A stretch of DNA of 64,000 nucleotides, taken from NCBI GenBank assembly GCA_951217055.1, contig OX578281.1, positions 28,320,101 through 28,384,100 on the forward strand. The letters run 5' to 3'. The notes under the pieces were generated by a model. The model had not been told where the DNA came from and made no database searches. It saw nothing but the letters and a program-made list of their open reading frames with translations. Positions 1-14,260 of this stretch are shown one piece after another. The stretch comes from Gerris lacustris (taxonomy: Eukaryota > Arthropoda > Insecta > Hemiptera > Gerridae). Numbering within the stretch: position 1 is the stretch's first letter; the number at the start of each line of letters is the position of its first letter. Position numbers and translations under genes: made by a program.

Positions 1-630
1 GTCGAGAGGGGGCGGCAGGTACGGCTGATGCCGGGGGGCCCGGACCCCCTCTAAAGGGCCCGGCTGTCTCAAGCCCCGAACACCCAATTACGCCAATATT
101 TATGATTGAAATATTAAATAATAATTACAAATAATATTAGCATATTAAAGTTGCAAGCCAGTTGTGGTGATTAAGTTTGCGAGAGAATTTCCCGGTATCG
201 AGACGAGAAGCGAAAAATGACTAAACTGTATCCCGATGGGTCTCAAGAAAAATCCACAGAGAACCCAGAAAAACACTTCAAAGTTGAAGTTTTTTATGCA
301 TTATTTGACAGTGGGATTGGACACTTGAGTGATCGATACCAAGCAGTCAATAAAATCAATAGTTAATGATTTGTTCAGTTAAATTTGGACATATCCAAAG
401 TTGAAAAAAATATGAAATATATCACATGGTTGAAAAATCACGCAAGCTAGCCAGCAAGCTACTAAAAGGGTTTCTTCGGTCATAAAAATTCATACTTCCT
501 ACGTTATTCCTAAAAATGTTAACTAAAATATGTATAAAGTTGAACTTTGGAGAAGCAAGGTGTGCATTTATTGTTTACATTTAACAAAACTAATTTGCTG
601 TTTGTTTAATTAAAGTAACTGTTTATATCA

Positions 631-664
<34 letters not shown>

Positions 665-1446
665 CAATTAGTGATTTAACATTAGACAATGAGATTATGA
701 CAAAAATGAGGAGAATAATACGCCTTCCGAAATAATTAATGCGGCACAAAATACAACTAATGAATTAATGTCATCTTAATCAAAAGAGAAATACGATCTT
801 ATATACAGGAAGTTTATTAAATTTTTTTTCTGTATTTATTATTAAAATCCAACAATCGAAGATAAAGTACGGTACGCAACTCGTGGGAAAACTGCATTTT
901 GCTTTGCTCGTGTGGTTTTACTAGACTCGCTGTCGCTCGGGAGCAAACTCCGCATTCGCTTGCAAAATGCTACTTTTCGCACTAGACGCGTAATGTACAA
1001 TAACAATTATGTATTAAATTAAATTGTATTAAATGTAATTGAACGTAAACAACATTTTATAGTTATAGGAATTTTTTAAGTCCAGATTGTGGTTTAGTTG
1101 AGTACTGAGAAATTATAACTTAGCTTATTTTTATTTTCAAACAATTTTGTCTAATTTTAGGTCAGAATTATGACTCATATTAACTTTTATTTAACATTAC
1201 TGCGGTAAAATAGTTGTAGTTTCAAAATGAGTTTGTTTTACTTTGGTTTATCAGTAGTAGGTCTGCAGTTATCAGTAACAGGAGTTTATTAGTACGTACT
1301 TACAATAAATATAAAATAGAACTTATTATAAGGATAAGAGTTGAAAAATTCAATACACATAGTTATTAGTGTAAAGTCCCAAAATTACGAATAAAAAGAA
1401 GGGGGCCCTTATAGGTCTAGCCGTGGGGCCCGCTACGGCTCTCGAC
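1..1446. mobile_element. Possible DNA transposon with GC-rich ends
   Basis: The first ~75 bases are very GC-rich and begin GTCGAGAG. A second GC-rich block at 1401-1446 ends CTCTCGAC. Both blocks carry GGGCCC-type runs, so they look like degenerate terminal inverted repeats around an AT-rich, non-coding interior. The interior has a 27-base A run near 639-664. No transposase is visible. The left end coincides with the window edge, so the true boundary and any target duplication cannot be judged. Assignment to a superfamily is not possible. Confidence 0.35.
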
Positions 1447-2233
1447 GGGCCTGGGTGCAGAGTGTATGTGCCAAGTTTCTGCGAAGAGGGTTAATTAGCC
1501 CTCCAAAGATTTTGTAGGGCTGTTCAAATAAACGAACAAACGCGAAGTTCATATAATGGATTTTTTTAAAAAAAATAAAAAAAAACATTTCATTGTTCAA
1601 CTTCTATTATTGCTGGAGCAATGTGATGCGCACCATTACCATAAAAAGCAGACTTGCCGTTATAGCTCTATCTGCAGTAATTGCACACAATTTGTAAACT
1701 CGCCAGACATCCTCTCCGACGCTAGTGTTGTGTTATCATTCTGTTATCTGTTAATAATATTTATGTTATTCTATATGTCAGTTTTAATAATAAATAAATA
1801 GAGAGGAATGCCACCGATAAACAGAATATTTAGTACTTAATGTACGAACTACTTTTCTGGAATTTTAAAGATAAAATATATTCTTATATCAAATTGGAAG
1901 AGTCGTCATACGAACAACTAGATAGAAAAAGGATACTGGAGGATTTGGTTATGAATCAGCTTAAGGCCAAAATGAAGACACAAACCACTTCGGACGCCAT
2001 TTTTGCACTTTAAACAAGCAATACTAGTAATTTTAGTAGGTGAATTAACAAGTTGGATAGTAAAAACGCCGGCAAGTAGCGATTAAAGTAGCCCAGTTTT
2101 TAGCTTTACTTACCCCAAGAAGAGCGAGTTACGAGTTCTCTAGACAGCTTCATTCATTTAAACTCAGCATTTAATGTATTTCCCTCTATTGTCAATCGCA
2201 GCATGTAAACTCGCCCCATGTTATTAATGCCTA
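1447..2233. other. AT-rich non-coding stretch with one repeat relic
   Basis: Bases 1450-1553 (GTGCCAAGTTT... AATTAGCC... CAAATAAACGAACAAAC) resemble 59838-59960 and look like the 3' part of a dispersed retroposon. A short ORF at 1556-1801 has strongly skewed composition and no recognisable domain. Nothing else is supported. Confidence 0.4.
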
Positions 2234-3110
2234 AAGGCTGATTTACACGTACATATTAGGTTGTTAAGTGGTCAACTAAATTTTAAGTGACTTAATTTTT
2301 AGTAAACGTTTACACGTATTCACACTTAATATTTAGTTAAGCTGATTGGTTCACTAATGATGGATGCGAACAACGTGTTCAAGTCATAAATACTGTCTTA
2401 AAAATTATTTTAAATGAGATTTTGGACAAAATAAAGTATATATCTGTAAATAATAGAGAGTTTAAATAAGACGTACTTTTGATTGTTGTGATACTTTAAT
2501 TTTAACGTAATTTCAAAATGTCGTATGCTTTCATAATTGAATTTAAACAATACGTACGAGTGAAGTGGATATAGGTAGGTTACCTCTAATCAGGTAATAT
2601 TTATGTTTTTGACAGTTTTGTTTTTAATTTCTCGTATTTTAGAAGATGAACACATATAACGTAAAAAAATAAAGGGGAAAAAGTGATACGACAACAGCGA
2701 CAGATTAAAGTATCACGTCTTTTCAGAGTACGACAATTTTATACGCATTAAGTTTGACATCGGAAAGACGTATGACGTTAATTGCACTTTACGTCTTATT
2801 TGAACTCTCTAATATATAAATTGTAGCCCAATCAAACATTTGTAAATAGTATATAAACAAAGATCTAATAATCTATAAGCGAGGCTCCGCCAAACATGTG
2901 CATTTAACTAAATTGAGCATGTCCAGTGATTAGCCACGCCCACCTACTAAACAGAAAAATAGAAAAAAATCTATTCTACTTGTTTAATTGCACGCTAAAT
3001 TTTAACTTGCAACTTATTACTAAAATCATTGTTTACATGCATTAAGTCACTTAAAATTTAGTTAAAACTTAGTTAATCACCTAACAACTTAATACGTGTA
3101 AATCAGCCTT
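2234..3110. mobile_element. Nonautonomous DNA transposon with ~65-bp TIRs
   Basis: The left end begins AAGGCTGATTTACACGT and the right end is its inverse, ACGTGTAAATCAGCCTT. The inverted similarity continues inward for about 65 bases (AGGTTGTTAAGT / ACTTAACAACCT, AATTTTAAGTGACTTAAT / ATTAAGTCACTTAAAATT). The 877-bp element has no ORF of note. The flanks are compatible with a 3-bp TAA/TAT duplication with one mismatch, which would fit PIF/Harbinger, but this is not decisive. Confidence 0.7.
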
Positions 3111-4012
3111 ATAAGTGTTTATAATTAGATTGGGTAACCTGTGAGAAGGTTATGTTGTTGTCAAGGTGTAAAGGGCTCATATACAGAACGATTTGTTGTT
3201 CAACTAGGTTGTACAACAAATTGCCCCTTTAATAATGCAATCGAATGATTTTTTGAAATTGTGTTGACTTTTTAGAAAGTATGTGAATATAAAATAAATT
3301 ACTTGTATAATAGTTACTTCTTAATCTATTAGTGTACTTAAGTTATTTTAGTGTTGAGGTGTCTTTAAATAAAAAGTTAAAATGAATGACAATCCATACC
3401 ATCCTGTTATATTTTGTATTATTAGTAATTAATTTTGATTAAATAACTTGGGTAACATTAATGTAGAAAATTGCTACTCTTAAGTATACAAATACATCTA
3501 CTAAGCGTAGAATTGTTAAATGTATTTGTCGAATTTTTAAAACATAGGAATAATAAGTGTGTGGCCAGTTTTAGCGCGAGGAAGGGAACAATAGAGTGTT
3601 AGAGGGTGGGGCTGGATACTGCAGCTGTAGGCAGAGTAGATGGATTAAGGGGAGCCTGGAACAGAAGTAGTTCACCCCCTCCCTTCCCTTGTCCTTGGCC
3701 TCTACATGACCTTCAGATCAGCTGACTTACACACCCACACTTCTCCGCCTCCTTATCACCTTTATCTCACTCCTCTTATCACCGCTTCCCCCTCTATTTC
3801 TTTATTCCCCCACCACTGGGATCTGTTTGATGTTTCTCTTTCATCTCAGGATGATAAAGGGATAAATAATTATTGCTTGAGTTTGCACAAAGGATGAATG
3901 CAACGTACATTTACATCATCATCAGGATATCATGTCGGTCTAACTTACATTAAAATTCCGACTGAGCGATATTAATCTTTTTGACATCTAGTGGTCTAAT
4001 GCTCCACTAGAA
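3111..4012. other. Non-coding DNA, no gene seen
   Basis: Mostly AT-rich. A locally GC- and pyrimidine-rich block at about 3590-3800 stands out from its surroundings and could be a regulatory or conserved segment. No ORF, RNA or repeat is recognisable in it. Confidence 0.3.
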
Positions 4013-4622
4013 CAGTGGTTTTCAACGTGGGGGTCGTGAAATATCAATAAATAAAATTAGAAAAATACTCTTTTTTTTTTAAATATAATTGTAACTATCA
4101 AACATGATTATTTTTAACATTTTTTTTTAAACATGAATGATTTAGAATAGAATTACGCATACAGTAGAAGTAAACATTGTAGCCAAGTTATACAAATTAA
4201 TGCGATGGGTGCGCTTGTTTTTTTTGTTTTTTTTTTAATTAATCTATCGAACCTTGTTTCTATAGTTCGATTTTATTTTAGCCATGGAAGAAGAGGTGAG
4301 CTCACATAGATATAAAGTATGTAGCATGTAATTTTGCTAAATCGGTCAAATTTTGTTTAAGTTATCGCGGGACACGTAAACATTACTGTCATAAACAGAC
4401 AGGCAGTCAGGGTGCATACCTATTTTATTGAATATAGGAAGTTTGCTTCAACTACCTCAATCTTAAGACGCATTGCGTGAATCTGAGTGTGATTGTGCAG
4501 AGTTCGATATTTATGAGAAGTGCCCACCGTTGCATCGCACAAAGGCTAAAGAAATTCTCGTGAAGCTATTTGTTTTTAATTGAAAGGAGGTCGAGCCTTT
4601 AAAAAGTTTAAAAAAACCGCTG
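4013..4622. mobile_element. hAT-like nonautonomous transposon
   Basis: The left terminus reads CAGTGGTTTTCAACGTGGGGGTCG and the right terminus, inverted, reads CAGCGGTTTTTTTAAAC. CAGTGGTT-type ends are typical of hAT elements. The flanking 8-mers are CACTAGAA on the left and CTCTAGAG on the right, matching at 6 of 8 positions, as expected for an aged 8-bp hAT target duplication. The 610-bp interior holds no open transposase; a short piece near 4440-4570 could be a decayed transposase fragment. Confidence 0.65.
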
Positions 4623-7271
4623 CTCTAGAGTATACCGGCCTGCCTTGTTTCTATGAAATTTCCCTCGTGTTAAGCTACTGGCGATTTCAGTCCATTGGTT
4701 TAGTTTAAAGACAAAATCTAGAAATTTATTTTAGCTCAGAATTTGGGTATGTTTCACCAAAAAACTCACAAAGGATATTATTTCTTGAAAACAGTTGCGA
4801 CTATTTAATTAAAAAAATCTAAAATGTAGTCCAATTCAATAAATATTTAACCTTAACCAAAGAAGTTGTTTTCTGTGGTCTCTACGGAAGTCGTTTTCCG
4901 AAATATTGCTAAAAACACATTTAATTGCAACTGCGAACAATCGGGCCCGATTCCTCACCTGGGAGGAATTAGACCTTGGAAGAACATTATTCTCCGTGTC
5001 TCGAACACAAAGTCAGGGTTCGATACATTAGTTGGTGAAAAACAAGTACACCTATCACATTAACCTTGCTCTGGACCGACTCCAGTCTGAGTTAAGTTTT
5101 AAGCTTTGCAATTTCTATTATGTCCCCATTAAACCATAAGAACGCAGAAACGGGGACTGTTAGTTTACGAAACTGCTCGATTTGATCATCAGGAAAAACC
5201 GTTTCTCACCTCTCTGAGATTTGATCTTAGATACTTTGGTATTTGGATAGTGGTTTTAGGTGGTCGTAAGTAATCGTATTTGTCCATTTCCCAGTTTATT
5301 GTTATTATATTAGTTAGATAAATCTTCGTACGGGGAAGATTTTCAGGTTTAGAATCATCCTAGAGGATTGATTTAATGGATCAAAGCGCACCACATAGTC
5401 TGTGTCAGTGTGTTAAAAAACAAACTATTATATTTTAATTTCTAAACATGACAATTTTTACATTGAGTCGTTCAGTTTGGGTTAATTGTTGGAATTGGGA
5501 CATTAATTGTTCCAACTCTTTAAACCCTTGTTTCATGCGTCTTTTTGGCGTTATAATCATAATGAATCGGCGATGGCATTTCACTCTATCAGGCAGGAAA
5601 CATTTTTCAAGAACAAACAATTTTTTCATAATTTAACTGAATAGAGTTTTAAAATTATTTGTAATTTGCCATGTAAGCAACAACTTTTTTTCAACACCCT
5701 AATGTCGCCCATATTTGTTTTCAAAATTCTGGCAAAAAATGTACATTAACGTAATAGTATGTAGTTACATATTTTTTTCCTACTCTTCAAGACCTTTAAA
5801 ACGATGTCTAACATACCATGCTAACTAATTACTATTTTAAGTCGTAAGCCATATTGAAAATGTTAAGCGTGAAATTTCCAAAAACTATTCAGTTGTCGCG
5901 AATGCTGAGGTGCACCAGTGTGTCGAATTTCGTTCAAATCGGTCAAGCTTTACGCTAGTTATCATTAGACAAACTCTCAAAACGTTTTAAGTCTCTAAAA
6001 TGAAGAATTCAGATTCGATTAATGATTTCTTGGGATTTCAAATTCACTTACCAGATTGAATTTATATTTATTATGAAGTTTCGTTTATTTATTGGTTGGA
6101 TGCTTCGTTTATTATATTTGTGAGTTGTACATAAATACATTTGTAAGAAGAGAGGTTGTAGAAATTTATCGAGAGGCGGGTTGGGTTTGTATTTTATGTA
6201 GCAGGGAACAACAACAAGATTGGATAATTAGATTGTTCGCTCCTCCACAGAGAGAGGTATTCTGAACCAAACACTACTTCCACCAGAACTAGAGGCTCTG
6301 TAAAGAATCCCTCAACAGCAAAATACTCACCCTCAATTCGACTTTTTAACTTTAACCAAACCTTCTACATTTTGGTAAACCAAAAATAACTATTAATTTG
6401 GATGTTGACAAGCTATCCAAGTTTCGATGCTTCGTTGACACACCCAAAATAAACATTGCAAAATACATTATTTTGTTCTCAAATAAAGTTTCCAAGAGTG
6501 TGCTTTCAGTACAAACAAAGTGTCAGTTAACAATTTAAAAAAAAATCGGATGAGTTCGTTAAACCACGAAAAATTAAAAAAAAACATTTGTTTTCTATTT
6601 TTGTGTCAGGACTCATGGCGCAAAGATGAATTAGTGCAAAAACGAAACCAAATATCTTTGGACTCAGTGCGTCTGCTTTCATTTAACACCCCTCGCAACG
6701 CATTACCATTAAAATAGAAGTTCAGCCCCTTAAACTTAAACCCCTTTTTCTAAGGGATGATTTTTTGGGGCTTCCCTATTTTTTTACTTTGTTTGAGTTA
6801 TTACACATGACATAACTGCATAGTTTCAAATGTTTTGTATTGGGTATTTTCGGAGATTAGGTCCGTAAACAACACACAGTCAAACGCAGAAAAGTTTAAG
6901 AATAAGTTTTGCCTACGGACCCTAACAACAAGTAGGCAGATAGTGACAAATTCTTGAGTATTAAAAGCTCATTTCGATGCTTCTTCAACATATCCAATAT
7001 AATCATTGCTCTATAAATTAAACTTTCACTGCAAAATTTTTTATTCTCAAACAATAGGTTACCTCTAACCATCTCTAATCACCTCTAAGCACCTCTAATG
7101 ATCTGTAACAATTTGTTAAGTTTGTCAATAATAATACTATACGGTTAATGAAATCAAAATGGTTTAGGTTCACCATTATTATTTACACCCTGAAGAAAAA
7201 AAACATATTTTACCGAAACATAGTTAAACCCGTAATTTCTTCAGAGCTTGTGAAGTAACGGGAAGTATTAT
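4623..7271. other. AT-rich non-coding DNA with one repeat B relic
   Basis: Bases ~5780-5960 resemble ~52545-52745: both contain CATATT..., GTGAAA.TCCAAAAA, CAGTTGTC and GAGGTGCACC-type blocks in the same order. This marks a dispersed repeat (family B). A block near 4990-5020 contains GGGTTCGATAC, a tRNA B-box-like motif. Short ORFs in this interval are compositionally non-coding. Confidence 0.35.
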
Positions 7272-7830
7272 GATAGTTCAAGAAAGAAATCCATTTCAGA
7301 CATCAAGGAACTGTTTTGGCCTCGTTTCTGTCAGTCTATCCAACATTTTTGTGAACAAACATGTCTTAAACACAACTCGTCCTATTTTGATGAAATTTGA
7401 ATGGTAGCCCATCGTTGGTCCCATGATAATTTCACCATTTTACTTCTATTGGTTTCTCTTCCTCATACGCACGAACTTTATTTACACCTATCTCTTTAAA
7501 TGTACTTAATGGAATTTTAAGAAATTCGGATTGTTTGTCGAAAGTACCACCGGTCTCATATTAATTATAACTTTACATGTACAGTAAAACCTTTCTAAGC
7601 TGAAAAGCCACGGTTCCAGGGAGTAAATTCCACCTTAGCAGATATTGACATAAGGGTGATTTACTACTTAAGAATAAACTCCGTTCCAAATTAAATTTTC
7701 CACCTTAGCAGGTTTCCAACTTACACAGGTTTTACAGTACTTAATATTCTCGTTTGAGAGAAATGGGTTGTAAAAGCAAAACATCATTAAAGTATAATGA
7801 TAGGACGCGAGGAAGCTATCTGACATCTAT
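7272..7830 (+). repeat. Dispersed repeat family A, copy interrupted by a MITE
   Basis: The copy opens with GAAATCC.TTTCAGACATCA, passes through CTGTC.GTCTAT and TTTGATGAAATTTGAATGGTAG, and closes with GACGCGAGGAAGCTAT. The same ordered blocks recur at 12.0-12.6 kb (inverted), 28.3-28.8 kb, 43.6-44.2 kb and 45.8-46.2 kb. It is non-coding. A pogo-like MITE is inserted at 7582-7737. Confidence 0.6.
7582..7737. mobile_element. Tc1/mariner-pogo-like MITE with TA duplication
   Basis: Termini are CAGTAAAACCT on the left and, inverted, CTGTAAAACCT on the right, flanked on both sides by TA. The sub-terminal motif CCACCTTAGCAG occurs twice. Length is 156 bp with no ORF. CAGT(A/G)AAACCT ends with TA duplications are typical of Tigger/pogo elements. 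Confidence 0.7.
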
Positions 7831-10800
7831 TTTGATATTTTATGCTATTCTCATTATTTATTTAAATCAGTGGATAATTGACAGAGTTCTGTACTGGTTT
7901 TAACTACGATAATTAAAATCCTTATTTATATACTAATGGGTTTTCATGGGTAACCAGAATTTATTATAGGTTAACGAAAGAATTTTTGTAGATGTGGAAA
8001 TAGCTTCGTAATTATAAGATTCTTGTAGCTGATGGAGCGATACACTAACCCCATGTCATTCATCATTTAAATAGTTGTATAAGCGGGCTGTTGCTATACG
8101 GAGTTAGTTTTGGAAATAACTTCTCTAACAATTGACAATTAACTTTGGGTTGAGTGTTGAACCCGTACATTCGATTCAAATCATACCAACGTCAGTGATG
8201 GCTATTCAAAAGTAAATAAATTAAAAAATACAATATGAAGTAAAGAAGTGATGTTTGTTTGAGTGGCTACACTGTGTATTGTGTATTCTATACTATTATG
8301 TAGGAGAGTGCTACTCTTTGTATAGAACAAGATTTTTCCTAATTAATATTAGTGAAAACTAATTAATATGAAATAAAAATGCAATTTCCATTGAATACAT
8401 TATAAAATTAATTCATCTCCATTTTTCATGTATATATGTATATATACTTATATATATTTATATAATTAAAATGTAATTAATGAAATAGGTATATGTTATG
8501 AGAGGGGCTGTTGTAACTAATTATTATAGAGATGAGGTTGCGAGAGAAGCCTCTCTACTTTCTTTCATTACTTTAATCAAAAAATATTTCGTTTCGGTAC
8601 AATTTTTTTTTTCTTTAGGGTATACATTTGTTTATAATCTATAATTAATTAAATTGAAACCTATTTGTAGAATACCCTTTACCTTTTTTAAATCTATGTA
8701 AAGCTATAAAATAACTAGCATTTGCCGTTTTCAGAATATTTCTCTTCACCTATTAATGTGAACCTACGTCTTTTTTCATGAATCATTAATTATAATAATG
8801 AGTTTATTATAATAATAACCGACGGCAATTTATAATCTATTTTAAAATTGGAAATAAGTGAGTAGTTTCTTGGTAGATGTAGTAAAGCTTTCAAAAAAAG
8901 CAATGTAAGGTGGCACTGTTATAACTCGAAAACTTCCCCCAAAAAATGTTTTATTCGTCTTCGTTTTAAGGTACGAGCCCTCAGGCCCGTGGCGACGGGC
9001 GTAATTTTACTACGTTTTTATTAGCTTGATTTCTTGTTTGTTTGTTTGTTTGTTTGTCCGGTACAAATCTGGTAATCGATTTCTAACTAACTTCCCGAAT
9101 AGCTAGACATTTGAAACTTTTAGCATAGCTCAGAACACGATGACAATGCATTATTTAAATACTTTAAGCCATCTTTCAGCTGAATTTAATTGGTTTTCAG
9201 CAAATTTTGCTGTACGGGAAGTTAGTTCTAAGTTATTTTATATGTTTTGCAATGTCCCATATTTACGCAATCTTCATTTTGACGGGTCTCCAATTATATT
9301 ATTTATCGATTATATTATTTATATTATTTCAAATATATCGATGGCACGCTTTAGATTTGGTGTTGGGGAGATCCGTTGTACAAAGATTTGTCCTTTTATA
9401 GGTTTAAGATCAGCTCTCTAGATGGTTGTCATTTATATATTATTTAAGAATAACAATTATATTATCAACATTACATACGATTCAACAGAAAATTTAAAAA
9501 CGTAGTATATAAAAAGTTCTTTTTATCTTGTAATTTTAATTATTATATTTTAGAAAATAAAGTGAAATTAAGTAAATTAATTAGATAACTTTTTTTTAAT
9601 CTATTTAAAGACCAATCAATCAAAACAAACATTCATTTTTATTGGAATAAATGTGGTTGCCTTAGCTTATCAATAACATATCATATCAAAGTGCGTCTTC
9701 GGCAAGGACGATGTATACACTATCCTTGCGTCTTCGGGACACTACTCGATTATATAAATGATATAATTTTTTGTTTGTTTTTGTTTGTTTTGTTTTATGT
9801 AGTCTACGACTGTATTGTAAAATCTAGTTTTAGACTAGATAGTTTTTAGAAGTCGCCGCCCCTGCTAAACTTGTAAGTTTACTTATAATGGTGCTCAGGT
9901 TGACTTGAAGGGAAATCTGATGCAATTATAATGGAACCTCGATAATGCGAAGTTCAAGAGAATATAATTTTACTTTGAGTGATCAAAGTTTGATAATTAG
10001 CAAGGTTTTTTAACCTTAAGTTCATTCTTACGTTATTTTTAGTGTATACATATCGATTTTTTGGTCAAGTTCCTCGAGTATAAGTTCATGCAGTATATAA
10101 CAGTAAAATTGATGTAACGTGGTAGGTTATGCAGAAAAAGTACACTATTGATTTTTGCTTGATCCTCCTCTATGATTGTCCTTAACTGTATCGATAATGT
10201 GTCAATGCACTGAAAATGTGGTCTTCTACGTTGTCACAGGTTATTTTTTTTAATAGTGCTTCGATTTACAAAGGCTTTTTCAATTGAATCACGTGGACTT
10301 AATTTTGAGTTTACTAAACACTTGGAGTTAAGGTTCATTTAAAGTGGCATGTCATGGGGATTCCAAGGGTAACGGAAATCACTTGGACTTATCCTAAATT
10401 TCCAAATGTCTGTGATTTTAATTTTCTAATCTTAGGTGCAGAAATATAATAGCGTCTGTTGTGAAGTATCGAGCGGTGAGTGGACACTCGACAGAGCAGC
10501 CCTATGTAGAGGGAAGCCTGTAGCTGCTCTAATCGCATGCAATGCCTGAACCCTGTCTATATTCAGTTACAGACCAAACCAGTATATTTTTAGTGGAAGA
10601 GTTGGAGGGTTGCTGACAGACAGACAAGTCAGTTGTTTGCTTGACTCGGTAAGGAAGTTGTTTTTCAATTATTCAAGGTTTGGCCGCCTCTGTTTACCCA
10701 ACCAGGGAGATAGATATACGGGGGGAACGCCCCCTCTCCCTTTTACACCCCTCGTTTGTGGTTACACAGTAGTTCACCCCCTTTGTCAAAAAGTGTTGAG

Positions 10801-11036
10801 AGCTGAACGTAGTCCAATGTTACAATCAAATATTGAATTTTGAATTATTGGCTTGATACGATTTATTGTTTCCAACGATATAGTGTAAACTACTTTTAGA
10901 ATTACAATTGAGTTAATTGTCAAACCATCTGATAATTAATACAACCCTGTTGCCCCTTAACTATAATTGGACTTAATTAGTGTAATTTTGAATCAAACGC
11001 GTCCTCTACTCTACACGAGTTAACCTAGTATTTCAG
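7831..11036. other. AT-rich non-coding DNA, no gene recognised
   Basis: A (TTTG)n run lies near 9037-9056. Bases ~9928-10420 carry phrases such as GGAACCTCGATAATGCGAA that resemble a decayed Tigger/pogo element, but termini are not clear. ORFs at 9140-9421 and 10610-10843 have no recognisable domains and biased composition, so they are not called. A mixed-composition block at ~10600-10790 is richer in GC than its surroundings. Confidence 0.3.
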
Positions 11037-11994
<958 letters not shown>

Positions 11995-12640
11995 TGCCAA
12001 TTGGTGTGGCACATAGCTTCCTCGCATCCTATCCACGTACTTTATTGGTTTTATGCTTTTTTTACAAGCCATTGTTGTATAATTTGTTTAATTCTTTCCC
12101 AGTTTTTTAATCTGTCAAAATTGTTTCAATTTTTTACATTAATTATAGTATCAATTTAGCAAAAGTTAAAGAGCGCAGACGGTTCAAATTAATCTTGAGA
12201 TATCTGCGGGTTACTTTCGATAAACTGTAAAAGTTTTATACAAATCAGGTAAGTACTTTTGAAGCTATAGGTGTAAATAGATGTATGTTTGTGCGCATGT
12301 GGAAGAGAAACAAATAAGCGCAGAAGGTTGAAACTTATATGGGACCAACAATGGGCTAATTATGACCTACCATCTAAATTTCATTAAACTCGGACGTGTA
12401 GTTTTTAAGTTATGTTGGTTCGCAAAAATCGAACGACAGACCGACAGACCGACAGACCGACAGACCGACGGACCGACAGACCGACAGACCGACAGACAGA
12501 CACGGAACCAAAAATGTTCCCTGATGTCTGAAACGGATTTCTGTCTTGGAATTTTTGAAATCGGACACCTAAAATATTTTCGTTCTTCGAAACGATCACA
12601 TAGCTTCCTTTACCTTCGGTAAGCTCGGAAGCAAAAGAGA
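11995..12640 (-). repeat. Dispersed repeat family A, long inverted copy
   Basis: Read on the minus strand it begins TTTTGCTTCCGAGCTTACCG near 12640, passes AAATCCGTTTCAGACATCAG and a (GACA/GACC) run (12437-12500), and ends GAGGAAGCTATGTGCCACAC near 12003. The block order is the same as at 43.56-44.17 kb. The GACAGACC expansion is the variable part among copies. ORFs on either strand arise from this repeat and are not genes. Confidence 0.65.
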
Positions 12641-14260
12641 GAAATCTTTGGAACGCTTTGAGATAGAGACTTCGGAGTAGTTTTATTGCGTTTTGACGAT
12701 AAAAATGAATTTAATGCCGTTTGAATCACGTCATTATAGTGATGGTTTATAAGTTATAGCTAAACTAACATTAAAATTACCTTTATAAACGGCTGGGGAC
12801 TTTATGCTGGTTAACGAACTCGTCCATTATGTTGAATTGCCTACGAATCCTTTGTGTGGGTAGGACGTACTTATTTCAATTTTAAGCAAATCTTAATTTT
12901 ATTTAATGTCATTTAATGTGTGATGCCTAACATAAGTCGTTTCCGGTCCGGATTTAATATCGGACGTTTCGCTCCTAATTCTATAAGCATCTTCAGAGCG
13001 GTGTTGATGGTGTCCGTAGTTTAGATAGTTTTAAAACTGGAACGTCAGGACGCCCACCAGAATGGGGTCGCTTCCGGAACACCTAGAACTTCATGTGTAC
13101 TACCTAATTCGTTATATTTATTCTAACTGCGGAAGCTTATTTTTTTTAGAAATTACTTAAATTACTTTGATAATTTAAATGCATTTTAATGACTTGAGAA
13201 ATTTAGGATAATAAAAGAACAACAAAAAATCATAAATAATATTTAAATAGATCAGATGATTTGAAGTAAATGTATTTAAATTGTATTGTATTTAAATCTC
13301 GATTTTACGTAAATAAGTCGCTATACCGGGGAGAATTTATTTTCCGACATTATTCAATTTTAAATAAATGAGACCGCGGCTAGAAATAGAATCAGGGAAA
13401 CAGATCTATGTAAACTACCTTTCATTTTCCAGCGGTGTTAGATTATTTTTATAGAAAATTTTGAATAATAAATTAATAAAATAAAGATATTTGAGGAAAT
13501 AAACTCCTTATCACTTGTGTAAATATTTGACCAAGTTGTGTCCAAGTTTATCAAACCGATAACTTAGCTTATAGTTTTAGGAATGTTTGTTCCGTGATGA
13601 CATGATAACAGATGATATTATGTTTATTTATTTGCGACAACACTATGTTTCTATGTTAGTGTTAATTTGCTAGAGTTGTGTTTGTGTGCACACAGCACAC
13701 AGGGCAGCTGGGCGTGGTTGTCTTCCTCGTGTTAGTTCTTTGCTCTGACCGCCTGGATGCAGCACTGCACTGCCACGTGGGGTTACACCCACCCTTGCCC
13801 CACCCCACATACGTATATACACCCACACAAATATAATATATATATATACATACATATATATATATAATGTATATATGACCGTCGTATAGCACACTACTCT
13901 TAGACCCTTTGCCTTTATTACGTTATATTATATAGAAGAGAAATATTCTATACACTATACACTCAAAATATCCGGCCCTGAAATAGCATTTTTTTAAAAA
14001 ATTTTCATGAGTTGTTGCTAAATGAAAAATGTGAGGGTAGAGTACAATTAATACAAATTCGAGGAGAGAATAAAGTCAAACTGTAAAATTTACCAGTGAA
14101 TTATCAAAATAGTATTTCAATTAGTGTGGCACATTCTTCTACGCATCTTAGTGAAGCCTCTCTAACCAATATTTTAATTCAAACTGTATTGAAACGTTGT
14201 TAGTTGGTCATAAGTCATAAGAACAATTATGATCTTTGTATATTAAAGTTTGGCGAATGT
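12641..14260. other. Non-coding DNA, one GC-richer island
   Basis: Bases 12945-13015 contain GGACGTTTCGCTCC and GCATCTTCAGAGC motifs often seen in insect repeats. Bases 13675-13815 are clearly GC-richer than the surroundings and include CACGTGGGG and CCCACCC blocks; this could be a regulatory segment. A TA-rich microsatellite lies at 13835-13878. Bases ~14110-14150 hold an inverted scrap of the family A end. Confidence 0.3.

Noticed and set aside
12362..12622. ORFs with TDRQTDGPTDRQ-type repeats
   Set aside because: They arise from the (GACAGACC)n tract inside a family A repeat.
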